A stretch of 18,009 bases of DNA from Verrucomicrobiales bacterium (GTDB lineage: Bacteria > Verrucomicrobiota > Verrucomicrobiia > Limisphaerales > UBA9464): positions 1-18,009 of the forward strand of contig DLVS01000534.1 in assembly GCA_003445095.1 (NCBI GenBank), read 5' to 3'. This document shows positions 15,319 to 18,009 of this stretch, piece after piece (position 1 is the stretch's first letter; the number at the start of each line of letters is the position of its first letter). The notes below the pieces were generated by a model. The model made no database searches and was not told the DNA's origin. It saw only the letters and a program-made list of their open reading frames with translations. A program made the position numbers and the translations under genes.

Positions 15319-16341
15319 GTGTCCTTCAATCGCGCATTGGTGAAGAAACATGCCGAATGGCTGGCCGCCCGCGGAGTCCTGATTGGCACCTCATCGTGGA
15401 AGTACCGTGGCTGGTGTGGGCAGCTCTACGATGAGTCGCGTTATCTTTGGCGCGGGAAATTCGCCGAGGCTCGCTTCGAGCGCGATTGCCTCAGCGAGTA
15501 CGCGGAAGTTTTCAAAACGGTTTGTGTGGATGCGGCCTACTACACGTTCCCGAGCGAGCGTTACTTGGAAGGCTTGGCCGCCCAAGTGCCGGCGGATTTT
15601 CGCTTCGGCTTGAAGGTCACCGATGAGATTACCATTCGCCGGTTTCCTAATCTGCCTCGTTTCGGCGCGCGCGCCGGCCAAAGCAACGAGCGCTTTCTGA
15701 ACGCTGACCTGTTCGCGTCGGCTTTCCTCAAACCCTGCGAAAGCATTAGAACCAAGGTGGGTGTCCTCATTTTTGAGTTCTCCCGGTTCTATTCCACTGA
15801 CTACGCCCATGGGCGCGAGTTTCTGGCCGATCTGGACCGCTTCCTCGGAACTCTTCCCAAGGGATGGCCTTACGCCGTCGAGCTGCGCAATCGCCCATGG
15901 CTAACTCCGGAGTATTTCGCCTGTCTCGCGCGCCACGGTGTGACCCATGTCTTCAATTCTTGGGATGCCATGCCCTCGGTCGCGGCCCAAATGCAGCTGA
16001 CAGGAAGCCGAACCAATCCCGAGCTGGTGGCGGCGCGGTTTCTTCTCAAACCTGGCCGTAAATACGAAGACGCCGTGAAGGCCTTCCAACCTTACGACGG
16101 GATCAAGGAAGTGAACCAGGAAGCCCGGCAAGCAGGCGCCGACTTGATCCAGGAAGCGGTGAAAGCCGTCGCTCGTCGGTTGGTGCTGCTCTTCATTAAC
16201 AACCGGCTGGAAGGCAACGCCCTGGAGACGATCGCCGCCATCATCGCTTTGGCTCTTCGGGACGAACATCCCGAGGGATTGGAACCGCCCAACCTGCCCT
16301 TGTCCGCCGCTCCTGAATTCCGAGGCGAGCTGCCCCTGTGA
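15319..16341 (+). CDS. DUF72 (YecE-like) family protein
   Basis: 340 residues from the GTG at 15319, which has GGGAGG 12 nt upstream; a TTG at 15295 would add 8 residues and has no ribosome binding site. Family features: GVLIGTSSWKYRGWCGQLYDE near the N-terminus, YAEVFKTVCVDAAYYTFPSE, DFRFGLKVTDEITIRRF, a central IRTKVGVLIFEFSRFY, then YAVELRNRPWLTPEYFACLARHGVTHVFNSWDAMP and the C-terminal VLLFINNRLEGNALETIAAI. DUF72 proteins are TIM-barrel proteins of uncertain biochemical role, sometimes suggested to act on nucleic acids. Here it is the first gene of a same-strand set with lexA (51 nt downstream) and dinB, which suggests a DNA-damage connection; that is context only. Confidence 0.9.
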   Translation: MSFNRALVKKHAEWLAARGVLIGTSSWKYRGWCGQLYDESRYLWRGKFAEARFERDCLSEYAEVFKTVCVDAAYYTFPSERYLEGLAAQVPADFRFGLKVTDEITIRRFPNLPRFGARAGQSNERFLNADLFASAFLKPCESIRTKVGVLIFEFSRFYSTDYAHGREFLADLDRFLGTLPKGWPYAVELRNRPWLTPEYFACLARHGVTHVFNSWDAMPSVAAQMQLTGSRTNPELVAARFLLKPGRKYEDAVKAFQPYDGIKEVNQEARQAGADLIQEAVKAVARRLVLLFINNRLEGNALETIAAIIALALRDEHPEGLEPPNLPLSAAPEFRGELPL

Positions 16342-16374
16342 ATATCCTCGTGTTGACGGCTTCGGACCAAAGGA

Positions 16375-16390
16375 TTACCCGCATGGGTAA
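16375..16390. promoter_or_regulatory. Inverted repeat directly before lexA (candidate LexA operator)
   Basis: TTACCC-GCAT-GGGTAA is a perfect 6-4-6 inverted repeat ending 2 nt before the lexA ATG. LexA usually represses its own gene through such a dimer site. A TTGACG hexamer lies upstream (16353-16358), putting the repeat near where a -10 box would fall. Assignment to LexA is inference. Confidence 0.45.
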
Positions 16391-16392
16391 GT

Positions 16393-17016
16393 ATGGTGGC
16401 GCTCACGACGATTCAGCAGCGGGTCTTCGACTTCGTGCGGGACAAAGCGATCAACGGCGATCCTGCTCCGACCGTTCGGGAAATCGCGGCGGAGTTCGGT
16501 TGGCGGAGCAAACGCGCCGCCGCCTTCCACCTTGAAGCGCTCATTCGCAAAGGCTGGCTTTCTTCCGAACGCGGCAAGGTTCGTTCGTTGCGACTGATCC
16601 ATCCTCCCACGCGCATGCGCCATCCAGTGGTCGAGATCCCGCTGCTAGGCTCGATTCCCGCAGGGCCCAGTGCCGAGCGCGAAGCGGGACAAGAAGAATG
16701 CGTGCCGGTCGCCATCGATTCATTGGGCTTCAAACCGACGCGCAACACGTTCGCCCTGCGGGTCGTCGGCGATTCCATGATCGGACGGCACATCTGTGAT
16801 GGCGACATCGCCATTTTGGAACACGGTGGCGATCCGCGTCACGGGCAAGTGGTGGCCGCCCTCATCGACCGGAAGAACACGCTCAAAACATTCCTGGTGA
16901 AGGGAGGAAAACCCTACCTGCGGGCGGAAAATCCCAAATACCCGGACCTCATTCCTTCCGAGGAACTCGTGATTCAAGGCGTGCTCCGAATGGTCATTCG
17001 CCAAATCCCCCGCTGA
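16393..17016 (+). CDS. lexA: LexA repressor (SOS response regulator)
   Basis: 207 residues, normal length for LexA. The N-terminal winged helix-turn-helix is clear: TIQQRVFDFVRDKAI, then TVREIAAEFGWRSKRAAAFHLEALIRKGWL. The C-terminal S24-type autoprotease domain has the self-cleavage site Ala90-Gly91 (GSIPAGPSAE), nucleophile Ser128 (VVGDSMIGRHICDGD) and general-base Lys165 (NTLKTF). RecA filaments on single-stranded DNA trigger self-cleavage and derepression of repair genes. It lies between a DUF72 gene and a DinB-type polymerase, so this is probably an SOS mutagenesis/repair cluster. The start at the ATG 16393 overlaps a possible GTG at 16396; the ATG keeps the operator-like repeat just upstream. 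Confidence 0.96.
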   Translation: MVALTTIQQRVFDFVRDKAINGDPAPTVREIAAEFGWRSKRAAAFHLEALIRKGWLSSERGKVRSLRLIHPPTRMRHPVVEIPLLGSIPAGPSAEREAGQEECVPVAIDSLGFKPTRNTFALRVVGDSMIGRHICDGDIAILEHGGDPRHGQVVAALIDRKNTLKTFLVKGGKPYLRAENPKYPDLIPSEELVIQGVLRMVIRQIPR

Positions 17017-17022
17017 GCGGGG
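17008..17022 (+). terminator. Short GC hairpin with the lexA stop codon in its loop
   Basis: CCCCGC-TGA-GCGGGG: 6-bp stem, 3-nt loop formed exactly by the lexA stop codon. It is followed by TTGG, not a U-tract, so it is at best a weak terminator or attenuator before dinB. Confidence 0.3.
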
Positions 17023-17065
17023 TTGGACCGCCCTTGCCCTAAGCGCTGGGGTACAACCGTGCGCC

Positions 17066-18009
17066 ATGTCGCCGCCTCGAACCATCGTCCATCTGGACGC
17101 CGACTGTTTTTTTGCCGCGGTTGAACAGGCTGGCGATCCGAAGTTGCGGGGCAAACCCGTGGCCGTCGGAGGTGAGAAGCGCGGGATCATCGCTTCGGCT
17201 TCCTACGAAGCCCGGAAATACGGCGTTTTCACGCCCATGCCGACGCCACGGGCGCGCAAGCTTTGCCCGCAGTTGATTGTGTTGCCCGGAGATTTCGAAC
17301 GGTACGAACAGTTCTCCCAATGGATGTTCGGTTATTGCTACGACTTCACGCCCGATGTGGAACAGACCTCGATTGACGAAGGTTATTTTGATCTCACTTC
17401 GAATCGAACCAAGTCGGCGGTTGAAATCGCCCAGACGGTTCGGCGCGCTATCGCCCAGCGCCTGAGAATCACCGTCAGCGAAGGGATTGGCTCCAATAAG
17501 CTCGTGAGCGCGGTGGCTTCGAAAGTTTCGAAACCCGCCGCTTTCAACTGCGTGGCGCCCGGAGACGAGCAAGCATTCCTACACCCGCTGCCCAGTCGCT
17601 GGCTGCCGGGAATTGGCCCCAAAACCGGCGCCAGACTTGATGCGGCTGGTCTTTCAAAGATTCGTCAAATCGCCGGCACGCCGCTCGAAATGCTCCAATT
17701 AGTGTTGGGCAATCAGGCTCACCTCATCCGCCAATTTGCGCAGGGGATCGACGAACGGCCGCTCATTCCGGCGCGTGAGCCGCAACGCACGTTCAGTGAA
17801 CAAACCACCTTCGCAGGCGACGTCACTGATGAAGAATACGTCGAGGCCATGCTTCGCCGGATGGCTGACCATCTCTTTGGCAGGGTGCGCCAAGAAGGCC
17901 GCAGCGTGCGCACCCTCTCCGTCAGGGTGCGCTACAACGACATGGCAGAAGATCAGGTCAGTGAAAGTCTGTGGGAACCCACCGATCTGGAAACGGACGT
18001 CTATGGCCG
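17066..18009 (+). CDS. dinB: DNA polymerase IV (DinB, Y-family), 3' partial
   Basis: 314 codons from the ATG at 17066, then the window ends before a stop; full-length DinB is about 350-420 residues, so part of the little-finger region is missing. Palm/finger motifs are intact: Asp11 in HLDADCFFAAVEQ with Phe16 at the steric-gate position, ASYEARKYGVFTPMP, and Asp104-Glu105 in TSIDEGYFDLT. The thumb carries a helix-hairpin-helix (LPGIGPKTGARL), and the start of the little finger is visible (FSEQTTF, then VRTLSVRVRYND). The enzyme performs error-prone translesion synthesis. It lies 49 nt after lexA on the same strand; no ribosome binding site is evident. Intact catalytic residues argue against the inactive ImuB paralogue. 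Confidence 0.93.
   Translation, partial: MSPPRTIVHLDADCFFAAVEQAGDPKLRGKPVAVGGEKRGIIASASYEARKYGVFTPMPTPRARKLCPQLIVLPGDFERYEQFSQWMFGYCYDFTPDVEQTSIDEGYFDLTSNRTKSAVEIAQTVRRAIAQRLRITVSEGIGSNKLVSAVASKVSKPAAFNCVAPGDEQAFLHPLPSRWLPGIGPKTGARLDAAGLSKIRQIAGTPLEMLQLVLGNQAHLIRQFAQGIDERPLIPAREPQRTFSEQTTFAGDVTDEEYVEAMLRRMADHLFGRVRQEGRSVRTLSVRVRYNDMAEDQVSESLWEPTDLETDVYG

Overview
GC-rich window, most like a Verrucomicrobiota chromosome (Pedosphaera/Limisphaera-like). The clues are a giant RHS protein rich in Thr-Asn (T-N) steps that follows a fibro-slime domain and He_PIG-type repeats, a secreted protein with a C-terminal 'YQLQW...W..L...RFYRV' module, and a DUF72-lexA-dinB cluster. The phylum call is inference from protein style. 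No rRNA, tRNA, transposase, integrase or CRISPR array was seen.

Layout. (1) 1-6902: the 3' part of a very large surface/secreted RHS protein, open at the left edge, ending in a short glycine-rich hydrophobic C-terminal tail. (2) 6903-7731: an AT-richer junction holding a small membrane zinc-ribbon protein on the minus strand and a decayed fragment of an Mrr-like nuclease gene. (3) 7732-11746, minus strand: a compact defence operon read as HNH-SAVED nuclease (Cap5), CD-NTase (cGAS/DncV-like), stand-alone E2-like protein and an Mrr-family endonuclease. The first three overlap by 4 nt each and form a complete type II-short (E2-only) CBASS; the fourth follows after 54 nt. A promoter-like element with a 13-bp palindrome in its spacer precedes cap5. 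(4) 12173-13587: an unrecognised small plus-strand gene and a PcfJ-like gene broken by a frameshift. Imperfect direct repeats at 7641-7666 and 12712-12738, the second covering the pcfJ-like stop codon, bracket the defence block. (5) 13840-15199: a secreted beta-sandwich-type protein and a convergent single-span membrane protein whose stops are 1 nt apart. (6) 15319-18009: DUF72 protein, LexA repressor and DinB-type polymerase IV (cut by the right edge), probably an SOS unit, with perfect inverted repeats upstream of DUF72 and lexA.

How the genes work together. On phage sensing the CD-NTase would make a cyclic nucleotide that binds the SAVED domain of Cap5 and releases its HNH DNase, while the E2 would regulate the CD-NTase through its C-terminus, which here ends Phe-Phe-Gly-Ser. 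The Mrr-like protein may be a second nuclease arm or a separate restriction gene. The strongest novelty candidates are this four-gene combination with its possible operator, and the boundary repeats of the island.
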